Origin: Syntrophaceae bacterium
GTDB lineage: Bacteria > Desulfobacterota > BSN033 > UBA1163
DNA: 32,746 bases
Direction: 5' to 3'
NCBI GenBank assembly: GCA_013388645.1
Contig: JACAEV010000053.1
Location: forward strand, 1-32,746
The translations under genes were made by a program, and so were the position numbers. Of this stretch, positions 14,721-22,586 are shown piece after piece (position 1 is the first letter of the stretch; each line of letters opens with the position of its first letter). The notes under the pieces are model-generated. The model searched no databases. It saw nothing but the letters and a program-made list of their open reading frames with translations, and was not told the origin of the DNA.

Positions 14721-15929
14721 TTATTCGTGCTTCTTCTTTTTCAATAACTTCAACACATCATCTAAAATGATTTGAGAAACTTCTTCTTTTGACATTAATG
14801 GAAGCTCTTTGACTTTACCAGAGGGATAGAGGATCTTGACCTGATTCGTATCCAAACTAAAACCCGCCCCGGGTTGGTTCACATCATTGACTACAATCAT
14901 ATCCAGATTTTTCTCCTTCAATTTCTTTTTCGCATTAGCAATCAGATCCTCTGTTTCTGCGGCAAATCCAACCAGAACTCGATTCCCTTTCTGTTTTCCT
15001 ATTTCGCTAAGGATGTCCTTCGTTCTCTCCAGGGCTAACGTCGTGTCAGAATCGCCTTTTTTTATTTTTTTTTGACTGAACCTCTTGGGACGATAATCGG
15101 AAACAGCGGCGGCCTTGATGACGATAGACACCCCCTTTAAATGGCTCCAAACCGCTTGTCTCATTTCCTCCGCAGATCGAACAGTTACATATTGGATATC
15201 TCTACGTGGAAGGGAAAGGGAGGTGGGTCCGCTGATCAATACGACCTCTGCCCCCCTTCGCCTAGCCATTTTCGCCAAGGCATATCCCATCTTTCCAGAA
15301 GAACGATTGGAGATGAATCGCACAGGGTCGATGGCTTCTTGGGTGGGCCCACCCGTGATGAGAATCCGTTCCCCCTTCAAATCTTTTACAGAAAATAGAT
15401 CTTCTATCTTTTCTATCACTTCGTGTAATTCGGCCAGTCTCCCCTTACCATACCAGTGGCAGGCTAATTCCCCTTCTCCAGGTTCTAAAAAATGATGTCC
15501 ACATTCAAGTAAATTCTGAATATTTTTCTGAAGGACCCTGTTCCCCCACATATTGACATTCATGGAAGGAACGAAAAGAACCGGTGCTCTGGTTGCCATC
15601 ACCATGGTGGAAAGAAAATCATCGGCAATGCCATTAGCGATCTTTCCAATGATATTCGCTGTCGCAGGAAGGATGACCACCAATTCTGCCAAATCGGCCA
15701 GTGCGACATGACCGATCTGGGCATCTTCAGTCAGAACAAAAGGATCACTCACTACCGGATTTCCAGAAAGAGTTTGGAAAGTCAGTGGAGTAATAAATTT
15801 CTGGGCGTTTTCGGTCATGACGACATGGACATCCGCCTCTGCCTTGACCAAAAGCCTGACGAATTCTGCGGCCTTATAAGCCGCAATCCCACCCGTAATC
15901 CCTAAAACAATTTTCCTTCCTTTCAACAT
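14721..15929 (-). CDS. coaBC: Bifunctional CoaBC (Dfp): phosphopantothenoylcysteine synthetase/decarboxylase
   Basis: Makes 4'-phosphopantetheine for coenzyme A in two steps. The N-terminal CoaC half is an FMN decarboxylase: ITGGIAAYKAAEFVRLL, the ADLAELVVILPATANIIGKIANGIADD region and the PSMNVNMW substrate motif. The C-terminal CoaB half has ILITGGPTQEAIDPVRFISNRSSGKMG, AAAVSDYRPK and VGFAAET. The length of 402 is normal. The ATG at 15929 is chosen because the family begins MLKGRKIVLGITGG; a frame open to 16001 adds nothing conserved. The ribosome binding site is weak (AGGT). It marks the chromosomal edge of the decayed island that follows at higher coordinates. Confidence 0.95.
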   Translation of the reverse strand: MLKGRKIVLGITGGIAAYKAAEFVRLLVKAEADVHVVMTENAQKFITPLTFQTLSGNPVVSDPFVLTEDAQIGHVALADLAELVVILPATANIIGKIANGIADDFLSTMVMATRAPVLFVPSMNVNMWGNRVLQKNIQNLLECGHHFLEPGEGELACHWYGKGRLAELHEVIEKIEDLFSVKDLKGERILITGGPTQEAIDPVRFISNRSSGKMGYALAKMARRRGAEVVLISGPTSLSLPRRDIQYVTVRSAEEMRQAVWSHLKGVSIVIKAAAVSDYRPKRFSQKKIKKGDSDTTLALERTKDILSEIGKQKGNRVLVGFAAETEDLIANAKKKLKEKNLDMIVVNDVNQPGAGFSLDTNQVKILYPSGKVKELPLMSKEEVSQIILDDVLKLLKKKKHE

Positions 15930-15997
15930 ACTTAAACCTATATCACAAAAAACAGTTAAACTCAATATTGGTGCGAAGGTAAGCCCTACGTCTTTAT

Positions 15998-16129
15998 TCA
16001 AAGATAATCTGATTCGTTAGGGATGTCGGAAAAAATCTTATAGCGGTAACCTTGACGTTCCCTCCAAACCCCAAAATCCCCTCGAGGGCTAAAGAAATAA
16101 TCAATAATAGCGATTGTGACCCTTCCCAA
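15998..16129 (-). CDS. Possible small ORF of 43 residues within an inverted repeat
   Basis: An open frame from TTG (16129) to TGA (15998-16000) reads LGRVTIAIIDYFFSPRGDF and continues to a C-terminal YKIFSDIPNES. It has no visible ribosome binding site and I do not recognise the family. The last part overlaps one arm of an inverted repeat; the other arm, read on the plus strand in the matching frame, gives YKIFDDIPNGS. The similarity of the two translations suggests the repeat derives from a once-coding or mobile sequence. It may not be a real gene. Confidence 0.25.
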   Translation of the reverse strand: MGRVTIAIIDYFFSPRGDFGVWRERQGYRYKIFSDIPNESDYL

Positions 16130-16183
16130 TAAAATATTAGAAAATCCGCTTTATAAGATTTTTGATGACATTCCTAACGGATC
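16011..16183. repeat. Imperfect inverted repeat, about 38-bp arms, MITE-like
   Basis: The arm at 16011-16046 matches the reverse complement of 16146-16183 with about five mismatches and one 2-bp gap; the shared core is AAAATCTTATA. About 100 bp lie between the arms. The structure stands at the junction between coaBC and the decayed defence island. It could be a miniature transposable element or the ends of a deleted insertion; no target-site duplication was identified. Confidence 0.55.
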
Positions 16184-16198
16184 TGCTAGATTCAAACT

Positions 16199-16270
16199 TC
16201 ATAACAGATGGGTTATCTGGGAAGCAGCCTTCATTAATTTTTTATCTAAGGTGACCAGTTCCTCGAACTT
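16199..16270 (-). pseudogene. C-terminal remnant of a PIN-domain (VapC/FitB-type) toxin
   Basis: In one minus-strand frame the sequence reads KFEELVTLDKKLMKAA and a few more residues before TGA (16199-16201). LVTLDKKL is the pattern at the end of PIN-domain ribonuclease toxins. No start or earlier catalytic part exists, because the upstream DNA belongs to the antitoxin in another frame. It fits a deletion that removed most of the toxin and fused its tail to the antitoxin. Confidence 0.5.
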
Positions 16271-16467
16271 TCTTCAGGCGTCCTCAAGCCAGATCCACGA
16301 ACTTCGGCCAGCAATTCTGTCGGTATAAGGATCTGTCCGTCCTGAACACTCTCTTCGAGGATGGCCAAGAACTCACCTTGTAGTGAACGATGATGTTTGT
16401 TCGCACGGCGACGCAGTTGTTGAGCAATGTGATCTGGAACACCTTTTATGGAGAGATTAACGGGCGT
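16246..16467 (-). pseudogene. FitA/VapB-like ribbon-helix-helix antitoxin, start codon ACG, altered C-terminus
   Basis: The minus strand encodes PVNLSIKGVPDHIAQQLRRR followed by ANKHHRSLQGEFLAILEES, the pattern of FitA/Arc-type antitoxins that bind DNA and neutralise PIN toxins. The codon at the expected start (16465-16467) is ACG, with a good GAGGAGG site 6 bp upstream (16474-16480), so an ATG probably mutated to ACG. No ATG, GTG or TTG lies in frame upstream before a stop. The last residues after LRTPEE do not look like an antitoxin tail and run into DNA matching a toxin end in another frame. It could be a pseudogene or weakly expressed. Confidence 0.6.
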
Positions 16468-17101
16468 CGTCGGCCTCCTCGGTTGGTACCATAATTAAGT
16501 TAAAAGGCCTTGGAGTATAGAATTCCCCTGAGTCGCCTGCTGAATCGCGCATCTCCTTGAGCATGGATTCATAGAGATGGCTGAGGGTATGGATCTCTTC
16601 CGAGGAGTTGAAGTTGATGCCGTTAATCTTATTGATAATATCCCGGAGGAGGTGGCCGCTGATCATCCGGTTTGTAACCCCTTTAAAAACGGTGGCGATA
16701 ACATCCCGCCGGTCACCCCCATTCGAACTTTGCAGGCTTCTCAGATAAGCAAAGAGACCAGGGCCTTTCGTTCCATCAGGACGTGTTGCTTCTTCATTAT
16801 TAATAAAAGCAGTCAGTTCATCACCGGTGATTCCGTCCTCTTTCGCCGCCCAATCCCTCCATCTATAAGGAGGTTCAATCGCCCTTCGGAACTTCCTTCC
16901 TGCCATGACAGCCTCATGTTCATGGATTTGCTCCAGATCATCAAGGAATTTGAGGAACATGATCCACGTAAGCATGGGGAGGCGATCCAGATCTCCACTC
17001 AAACCTTTGTCCTTTCTCATGATATCCCGTGCGGACTTGATGAGGCTCCCCAGTTGCTGAGTTGTGGTTAAGGGTTGAGTAGTTTTTGTTTTTCGAGCCA
17101 T
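16457..17101 (-). pseudogene. hsdM: Truncated type I restriction-modification methylase, HsdM N-terminal part
   Basis: The first ~200 residues are the helical N-terminal domain of HsdM (LTWIMFLKFLDDLEQ, LSHLYESMLKEM) followed by GDSGEFYTPRP, the start of the methyltransferase domain. Homology stops there (near 16505) and 14 unrelated residues end at TAA. The SAM-binding and NPPY catalytic motifs are missing, so it cannot methylate DNA. The normal length is about 480-520. The break joins the antitoxin remnant, whose ribosome binding site lies inside this reading frame. GAGGGG precedes the ATG by 6 bp. No hsdS was found. Confidence 0.88.
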
Positions 17102-17153
17102 GATAGACCCCTCTGTTTATCCCGTTAGAAAGTAAGATAAATTCTATTGGGGT

Positions 17154-18329
17154 TCACTTTTCTTTCTCCGTCAGGTGTTCAATTAGGTTGTGAGGTGGTG
17201 CCACCATAACCCCCTTCTCTATGGGATACGCCTCTTTTACGGGTGCAACAACCCAAACTTCTTGAAACCTTATTTCGCTCACTGCGTTCCAAAAGCCCCG
17301 ATTCAAACTTGGGGAGGTCGATCCTTTGCATTCGATAGCTAAACGTTTTTTACCTTTTTCAAGAACTAAATCGATTTCAGAACCTGAGGAAGTGCGGTAG
17401 AAAGAAGCCTTCCAGCCAGGGAGAAGAGAAAGAATATTCTCGATGACCAGCCCTTCCCACGAAGCGCCATAAACAGGATGGCCCAAGAGATCATTATGGT
17501 CTTCAATACCGAGAAGCGCATGCAGTATCCCACTATCTCTGATATAGACCTTGGGTGATTTAATCAACCTCTTTTTCAGATTCGATTCATAGGGGTGAAG
17601 AACTCTTAGCACAAAGGACTGTTCCAGCAGGTCTACATAAGACTTTATCGTATGATGGCTTACTCCCATGGAGTCCCCCAGTTTCGAGCTGTTCAGAAGT
17701 TGTCCATGCAAGTGAGCACATATTCTCCAGAAGCGCTCAAGGGTTTTGGCGGGAGTCCTGAAACCAAGCTGCGGGATGTCCCGCTCAAGAAATGTTCTGA
17801 TAAAATCGAGACGCCACTCAAAACTTTCTTTGTCATTCGACGCAAGGTAGCTTCTTGGAAAGCCACCTCTTAACCAGAGCTTTCTCAACGTGTTTGAATG
17901 ATGGTCCTTCGAAACCTCTCTCAAAAGGAAAGGAGTCAGTTCGAAATAGGATATCCTTCCTGCCAGCGTTTCAGAGCTCTGTTTAATCAGATCAGGCGAA
18001 GCAGAGCCAAGAATAATAAACTGTCCGTTCTGTTTATTTTCGTCCATGATGCTTCTTAATATAGGAAATAGCTCCGGAACCCTTTGAATTTCATCGAGAC
18101 AGATCAGTTTATCGCTATTCAGGCTGAAGAAGGCTTCAGGATCTCTTAATTTGTTGACGTCCGATGGTCGCTCAAGATCTAAATAGATTGCATCCCCGAT
18201 TTTGGAAATAATAGCCTTAGCGAGGGTCGATTTCCCGGATTGCCTTGGACCGAGGATGACGACCCCTGGCATATTCTCCAATTTCTGCCTGATCTTTGTG
18301 GTAATGATCCGGTTGATATAAATTTGCAT
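17154..18329 (-). CDS. AAA ATPase with DUF4143 domain
   Basis: A 391-residue protein of the AAA_14/DUF4143 family, found widely in anaerobes and archaea, often near restriction systems. The Walker A is GPRQSGKST (27-35) and the Walker B LICLDEIQ (D79, E80). The C-terminal half holds a PD-(D/E)xK-like core, SEIDLVLE then IECKGS, which could be a degenerate nuclease fold. Cellular role unknown. The frame is intact although the hsdR and hsdM genes on either side are broken, suggesting independent selection or later arrival. The only promoter candidate would start transcription at the ATG, with no ribosome binding site, implying a leaderless message. Confidence 0.88.
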   Translation of the reverse strand: MQIYINRIITTKIRQKLENMPGVVILGPRQSGKSTLAKAIISKIGDAIYLDLERPSDVNKLRDPEAFFSLNSDKLICLDEIQRVPELFPILRSIMDENKQNGQFIILGSASPDLIKQSSETLAGRISYFELTPFLLREVSKDHHSNTLRKLWLRGGFPRSYLASNDKESFEWRLDFIRTFLERDIPQLGFRTPAKTLERFWRICAHLHGQLLNSSKLGDSMGVSHHTIKSYVDLLEQSFVLRVLHPYESNLKKRLIKSPKVYIRDSGILHALLGIEDHNDLLGHPVYGASWEGLVIENILSLLPGWKASFYRTSSGSEIDLVLEKGKKRLAIECKGSTSPSLNRGFWNAVSEIRFQEVWVVAPVKEAYPIEKGVMVAPPHNLIEHLTEKEK

Positions 18330-18335
18330 ATTGGA

Positions 18336-18364
18336 ATTGTAGCTTCCAATTTACAATGTGTCAA
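18336..18364 (-). promoter_or_regulatory. Promoter of the DUF4143 ATPase, probably leaderless
   Basis: On the minus strand, TTGACA (18359-18364) and TACAAT (18336-18341) are exactly 17 bp apart. The start point expected 7 bp downstream is the A of the ATG at 18329. A 7-bp inverted repeat, ATTGGAA (18330-18336) with TTCCAAT (18344-18350), brackets the -10 box and may be an operator. Confidence 0.65.
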
Positions 18365-18386
18365 GTGAGTTTACGCAAACGAATTG

Positions 18387-18423
18387 TTCCCCCTCACCCC
18401 ACTCTCCCACAGGGGGAGGGGGA
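18387..18423. repeat. C/G-run intergenic repeat
   Basis: A run of C-rich sequence (CCCCCTCACCCC) is answered by G-rich sequence (GGGGGAGGGGGAG) after a short centre, a hairpin-forming type also seen at 3400 and 27704. It lies between the end of the hsdR remnant and the ATPase promoter. Confidence 0.6.
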
Positions 18424-18443
18424 GATCCAAGAGATGTTCAGAA

Positions 18444-19915
18444 TTAAGCGGCGTAAAGTAGAGTTTGAAGCTGATTGACTGCTTCTTTTAGTTTTTCAGG
18501 TCCGCCAAAGAAACCGGCAATCTCTATTACGTTCCCGTGGTCGGAAATTGGGGGAACCTTTAGCACATCAGGAATAATAAACTGTGCGGTTCCGTAGTCA
18601 GCATACTTATCCAGAAGCTCACCAAGAATTATCTTGGCCTCAGGGCCGTATTGGTCAAAGAAATCCTTCTTGTCTTTTCGCAGCCTGTCAGCCCTCTCCC
18701 TTCGCGTTCTCAATGGTGCATTATAGGCAATATGACAGAGGCGGTCGAACGGAACAGCTTCCGGCTGATTCGCAGCGGAGGCCAATTCTTCAAAGCTAAT
18801 CCCTCTCTCTTCGAGCAGGGCGATGACTTCAGACCGTTGTTCCGGATTCTCCCATTGCCTCCGCAATTCAATGGCCGAAAGATAGAGGGTCCGCACCTTT
18901 TCCGCAGTATAGTCGGTGAATTTGACGACCCGAAGTTGCCTTCCCTCTGTATCAAGCTCATAAACGAGATGGGCAGCGATTTCGACATGTCCACCGTCAA
19001 AATAGAATTTTCTGCGCACTCCCTCTGAATCATCAGGGATAGGAGGTGCCACCTCCCACTTCATTTCCGGTTCCGCAGAAGGAAGTTCTCCTTCAACGAC
19101 TTCGTAGGTATTTGGGATCAATGCTCCTTTCTCATCAATCTCCTCTTCTGTTAAGAGTGCTGGCGCTCCATCAAATTCAGGATCTGCAAAGAGCCTGGTT
19201 GCACTACCGGTATAATCCAGAATATTAAAGAAAAACTTGTCATAATCATCACGAACTCGGGTGCCCCGTCCTATAATCTGTTTAAATTCCTTCATTGAAT
19301 TGATGACCCGAACCAAGGCAACGTTTTTGCAGGTTTGAACATCCACCCCGGTCGTCAGGAGTTTCGATGTGGTAACCAGCACAGGCGTGACTGTCTCAAG
19401 TTCTTGAAACCTACTCAAGTGACCCCGGCCAGTTTGCCCCTCCTCGGATGTGTTACGGCAAACATAGTCGGGATACTTTTGCACAATCTCGGCATTCAAA
19501 TTGTTTAAGGCCCTTCTCATCTCGTCGGCATGCTCCTGATCAACACAGAAAATAATCGTCTTGGCAAAAGGATTGCTCTTCTGAAGAAAACCGGTCAAGT
19601 GGCGAGCGACCGCCTCGGTTCTTGCCCGAAGGGCAATGATACGTTCAAAATCGGGTGTATGATATTCTTCATCTGGAATTTCCCTGCCATAACGATCAAG
19701 ATCTCCTTTGCTCGGGCACCAGCCAGCGGCATCATAAGTCGTTATTACTCAGCGCACACGATATGGAGCGAGAAACCCGTCATCAATTCCCTGACGAAGA
19801 CTGTACGTGTAAATCGGATTCCCAAAATAACGGTAAGTATCTCTGTTATCCTCTCGAAGGGGTGTTGCAGTCATTCCTAAGAAATCGAAGGGTTGACATT
19901 CCTCCCTGACGCTGT
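18444..19915 (-). pseudogene. hsdR: Type I restriction enzyme HsdR remnant with in-frame stop
   Basis: Reading from about 19915 down, the frame starts inside the helicase domain (QPFDFLGMTATPLREDNRD, then YFGNPIYTYSL and GFLAPYRVR), meets an in-frame TGA at 19749-19751, and continues without shift through TYDAAGW, ITGR-like IIGRGTRV motifs and the EcoEI-type C-terminal domain to the stop at 18444. The PD-(D/E)xK nuclease domain, Walker A and DEAH box are absent at the 5' end. The TGA replaces what is normally an arginine codon, most simply CGA to TGA. After the stop, a frame from TTG at 19598 encodes 384 residues. The protein cannot cut DNA. The break near 19915 abuts the next gene's promoter. 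Confidence 0.9.
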
Positions 19916-19921
19916 TATTTT
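19893..19921 (+). promoter_or_regulatory. Candidate promoter of the TIR/NDT-like gene
   Basis: TTGACA (19893-19898), 17 bp, then TATTTT (19916-19921). The start would be about 19928, 18 bp before the ATG. The -35 box lies in sequence derived from hsdR, so the promoter may have arisen at the truncation junction. Confidence 0.5.
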
Positions 19922-19945
19922 CAACCAGAAATCGGAGAAAAAGGA

Positions 19946-20671
19946 ATGCCAGAAAGGGACCCCATTGATCTGATCAGAGATCAGTTGAACAAATTAGAAG
20001 ACATGATTGGTCTTCATGCAGACCATGAGCAGTTTAAACGCTGGCATTCTGAAACCAAAATCATTTTAGAGAAAGCTTTTGGCTCTAAATCTGCACGCTA
20101 CCAAAACTTCATTGCCCTCCGATTTCGGGAGATGAGTGGCACTCCTTTTGCTTCAGTTGAGATCGATAAAATCAATGCGGCACGATATAAGAAGGATCTC
20201 GAGAATGTAAAAACCATCCTTCAGTCCGCTATGAAAGAATTAACATTGGATCGGACCCTCTTTAAAAAAATCCAGACCACCCCAAAGACCGTGGAGGTCT
20301 CTCTCGAAGGGGAATATTTCATTTCTTCTGGAATCGAGCAATCTGATTTAGTTGAGGCGATTAAAAAAGGTTTGGAAGCTAGTGGACTGAGCCCTATTCA
20401 GAATAGAGAGACTTCTGAAAAGGAAAGTATCTTCCAACAACGAATCGACCAGATCAAACGTGCCAAATTTGGAATCTATGATCTTTCAAACCCAGAAAGA
20501 ACAGACACCTTTCTCGAAATCGGCGCCTCCCTGGCGGTCGGGAAAGAGGTCATCCTGATCTATAAAAAAAGCTCTCCGGTTCCAGAGACGCTAAGGCCCT
20601 TGAATCCAATTGAATATGAGGATCTCTCTGACCTGACCGAGATATTAAGAAAAAAAGTTCACTCTGTATAA
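19946..20671 (+). CDS. TIR-like / nucleoside 2-deoxyribosyltransferase-like protein, possible defence effector
   Basis: A 241-residue soluble protein. The N-terminal part (1-110) is helical, with the pattern LNKLEDMIGLHADHEQFKRW then ILEKAFGSKSARYQNF that I associate with bacterial TIR-like and nucleotide-binding stress proteins. The C-terminal part (about 123-235) has a Rossmann-like fold: YFISSGIEQSDLVEAIKKGL, then D179 in YDLSNPERTD and E191 in FLEIGASLAVGKEVILIYKK. The last motif resembles nucleoside 2-deoxyribosyltransferases, whose catalytic glutamate sits in the same place. It may cleave an N-glycosidic bond in a nucleotide or NAD. It stands next to a dead restriction system, which fits a defence role (inference). 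GGAG lies 8 bp before the ATG. Confidence 0.6.
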   Translation: MPERDPIDLIRDQLNKLEDMIGLHADHEQFKRWHSETKIILEKAFGSKSARYQNFIALRFREMSGTPFASVEIDKINAARYKKDLENVKTILQSAMKELTLDRTLFKKIQTTPKTVEVSLEGEYFISSGIEQSDLVEAIKKGLEASGLSPIQNRETSEKESIFQQRIDQIKRAKFGIYDLSNPERTDTFLEIGASLAVGKEVILIYKKSSPVPETLRPLNPIEYEDLSDLTEILRKKVHSV

Positions 20672-20680
20672 TCCTGAACA

Positions 20681-20700
20681 CCCCGGTCTTCAGACTGGGG
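20681..20700. repeat. Short strong hairpin
   Basis: CCCCGGTCT and AGACTGGGG pair (one G-T wobble) around a two-base centre, opening to a loop of about four. It lies 9 bp after the TIR/NDT-like gene. It has no T-tract, so it is more likely an mRNA-end stabiliser or a repeat than an intrinsic terminator. Confidence 0.5.
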
Positions 20701-20788
20701 AGGAGGCCATTTCAAGTCGAAGGTAAAAGAAAAATCCTGCCTTTTGGGACAGGGATATATTGGGTTTATTGTTGAAAATATTTTTCCC

Positions 20789-21208
20789 ATGGATGAAGTT
20801 TCGAACGACATTTTGAAATCTATCTTCGACAAAGTCAATCGCGAAGATACCTTTTCCCAAGGGATGGGAGCGAAATTGATTGAACTCCTGCCGGGTTTTG
20901 CTCGTACTACCCTTCCTATCACTCACAAAACCATTAATATTTACCGAATGGCTCATGGAGGAGCCGTTTTCTCTGTTGCTGACCAGGCTTGTGAGGCAGC
21001 AGGGAACAGTTACGGAAAACCAGCCGTTGCACTTCAACAAAACATTCATTTTTTGGCTGCAGGGAAACCTGGAGATTTTCTCCAAGCCACCGCCAAGGTG
21101 ATTCATCGATCCAATCGAATTGGTCTAATTGAATTTGAAGTCCGGAATCAAGAGGACCTTCTCATTGCCATTGGGCAACAAGTAATTTATTTTAAAAAAG
21201 GAAAATAA
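20789..21208 (+). CDS. Hotdog-fold acyl-CoA thioesterase, PaaI family
   Basis: A 139-residue single hotdog domain likely to hydrolyse acyl- or aryl-CoA thioesters. The key motif NIYRMAHGGAVFSVADQACEAA carries the HGG turn and the aspartate (ADQ) that serves as catalytic acid in PaaI enzymes. The helix and strand order and the length match PaaI. The start at 20789 (ATG) is chosen because the protein aligns from MDEVSND; no good ribosome binding site precedes it. It sits just before the acyl-CoA operon and may release stalled CoA thioesters. Confidence 0.88.
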   Translation: MDEVSNDILKSIFDKVNREDTFSQGMGAKLIELLPGFARTTLPITHKTINIYRMAHGGAVFSVADQACEAAGNSYGKPAVALQQNIHFLAAGKPGDFLQATAKVIHRSNRIGLIEFEVRNQEDLLIAIGQQVIYFKKGK

Positions 21209-21306
21209 TTAGAAAAATTGAATAGAGATGAACCATTCACCCCTATCTCTCTTTCTATCCGTCTCTTTTGGCTGACATTCAACTTCAGACGAGTGAGTGA
21301 AAAATC

Positions 21307-21349
21307 TTGACATGAATAGGGATTTAGGTATATATTTTTCTGTATACAG
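21307..21349 (+). promoter_or_regulatory. Promoter with palindrome ahead of the CoA-transferase operon
   Basis: Perfect -35 TTGACA (21307-21312) is followed by TATATT (21331-21336, 18 bp spacing) or TATATA (21329-21334, 16 bp). A perfect 10-bp palindrome CTGTATACAG (21340-21349) covers the expected start point and could be a repressor site. The first gene begins 32 bp later with GAGGAGG ahead of it. Confidence 0.65.
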
Positions 21350-21381
21350 TATCCAAAAAATTCCTGAGGAGGTGGTTTTCA

Positions 21382-22581
21382 ATGGATGAAGCCCAAGTCT
21401 TTAAAAACATTACCGTTTTAAGTCTCGAACAAGCAACAGTCCTCCCTTATTTGACCCTCCGTTTAGCGGAAGACGGCGCCAATGTCATCCGTATGGAACA
21501 TCCCATCTATGGGGATCCCAACCGACGAGTTGGAGACGATGTTTTGAAAGAGGACAGGATGTTTTCCTATTATCTTTCCATCAATGCCGGGAAAAAGGCC
21601 TTGACGCTGGATATCGGAACTCCGGAAGGGCAGGAGATTTTAAAGAAACTCATCCTCAAATTAAAAGTAGATATTTTTGCTACCAATCAACTACCCAGAA
21701 ATTATCCAAAACTTGGAATTGAGTATGAGATGCTTAAAAAGATTAAAGAGGACATCATTTGGCTTGGGATGACCGGTTTTGGCCCTCAAAGTAATGAAGC
21801 GGCTTATGACCCTGTCCTTCAAGCAAGAGGTGGATTGATGGAACTCACAGGAGAAAAAGGGGGCAGCCCGCAGGTCATGGGAATTCCACTCCCCGACATG
21901 GGGGCCAGTGAACATGGCTACGGTCTCCTGATGAAGGCCCTCTATAAAAGGGCGGTGACCGGACAGGGGAGCCGTATTGATCTATCGATGTTCGAAAGCA
22001 CCGTCTCATGGCTGACTCAAGCGATCACTCATACCGCCACCTTTAAGAAAAAGGTTTCCCGAAGAGGAAATACTCATGAATTCTTTTCACCCGTCTCTGT
22101 CTATCAGACCAAAGATGGCTATGTCTACATTGCCGTCGGAAATGATAAACAGTGGGAAACGATGACCAAAATTCCGGGATTTGAGTCTCTTTATAAAAAA
22201 GAGTATGAAAGGAATGCCGGCCGAATTGCAGATGTAGACAATTTAAATAATGCGATTAACGCCATTACTAAAAATTTTTCAACCAACCAACTGATCGAGA
22301 TCTTCAATAAAGCGACCATTGCTATTTCTAAGGTCAATACGATTGAAGAAGTCGTTGAGGACCCCTTGGTCAAACCAAATTTGATTCGAAGCAAGGACCC
22401 CAAGACAGGATTGGAGATCACCATCGCACCACCTCCTATCAATAATGCCTATCTGAAATCCATTGACCGGATGATGAGTTTTCCTCCTCGATTTGGGGAA
22501 CATAATGAGGAAATTTACGGTGGCCTGTTGGGATATAGCGCTGCCCAATTAAAGGAGTTTAAGGAGAAGAACATTATATAA
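21382..22581 (+). CDS. Class III CoA-transferase (CaiB/BaiF family)
   Basis: Moves CoA from one acyl-CoA to a free acid, activating the substrate for dehydrogenation. The family signature is clear: VLSLEQATVLPYLTLRLAEDGANVIRMEHP, then KKALTLDI, and catalytic aspartate D172 in LPDMGASEHGYGLLMKALY, followed by GQGSRIDLSMFES. The length of 399 is normal. Substrate unknown. By analogy to carnitine CoA-transferase and arylpropionate-type enzymes next to fix/etf genes, a carboxylic acid that is later dehydrogenated is likely. It is first in the operon, with promoter and palindrome upstream. The next gene is separated by a 7-bp-unit hairpin element. Confidence 0.92.
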   Translation: MDEAQVFKNITVLSLEQATVLPYLTLRLAEDGANVIRMEHPIYGDPNRRVGDDVLKEDRMFSYYLSINAGKKALTLDIGTPEGQEILKKLILKLKVDIFATNQLPRNYPKLGIEYEMLKKIKEDIIWLGMTGFGPQSNEAAYDPVLQARGGLMELTGEKGGSPQVMGIPLPDMGASEHGYGLLMKALYKRAVTGQGSRIDLSMFESTVSWLTQAITHTATFKKKVSRRGNTHEFFSPVSVYQTKDGYVYIAVGNDKQWETMTKIPGFESLYKKEYERNAGRIADVDNLNNAINAITKNFSTNQLIEIFNKATIAISKVNTIEEVVEDPLVKPNLIRSKDPKTGLEITIAPPPINNAYLKSIDRMMSFPPRFGEHNEEIYGGLLGYSAAQLKEFKEKNII

Positions 22582-22586
22582 GTAAT

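Noticed and set aside
16116-16328. Plus-strand open frame of 70 codons across the inverted repeat and antitoxin region
   Set aside because: It overlaps the antitoxin and toxin remnants on the other strand, which have recognisable protein motifs, and it has no ribosome binding site or family resemblance.
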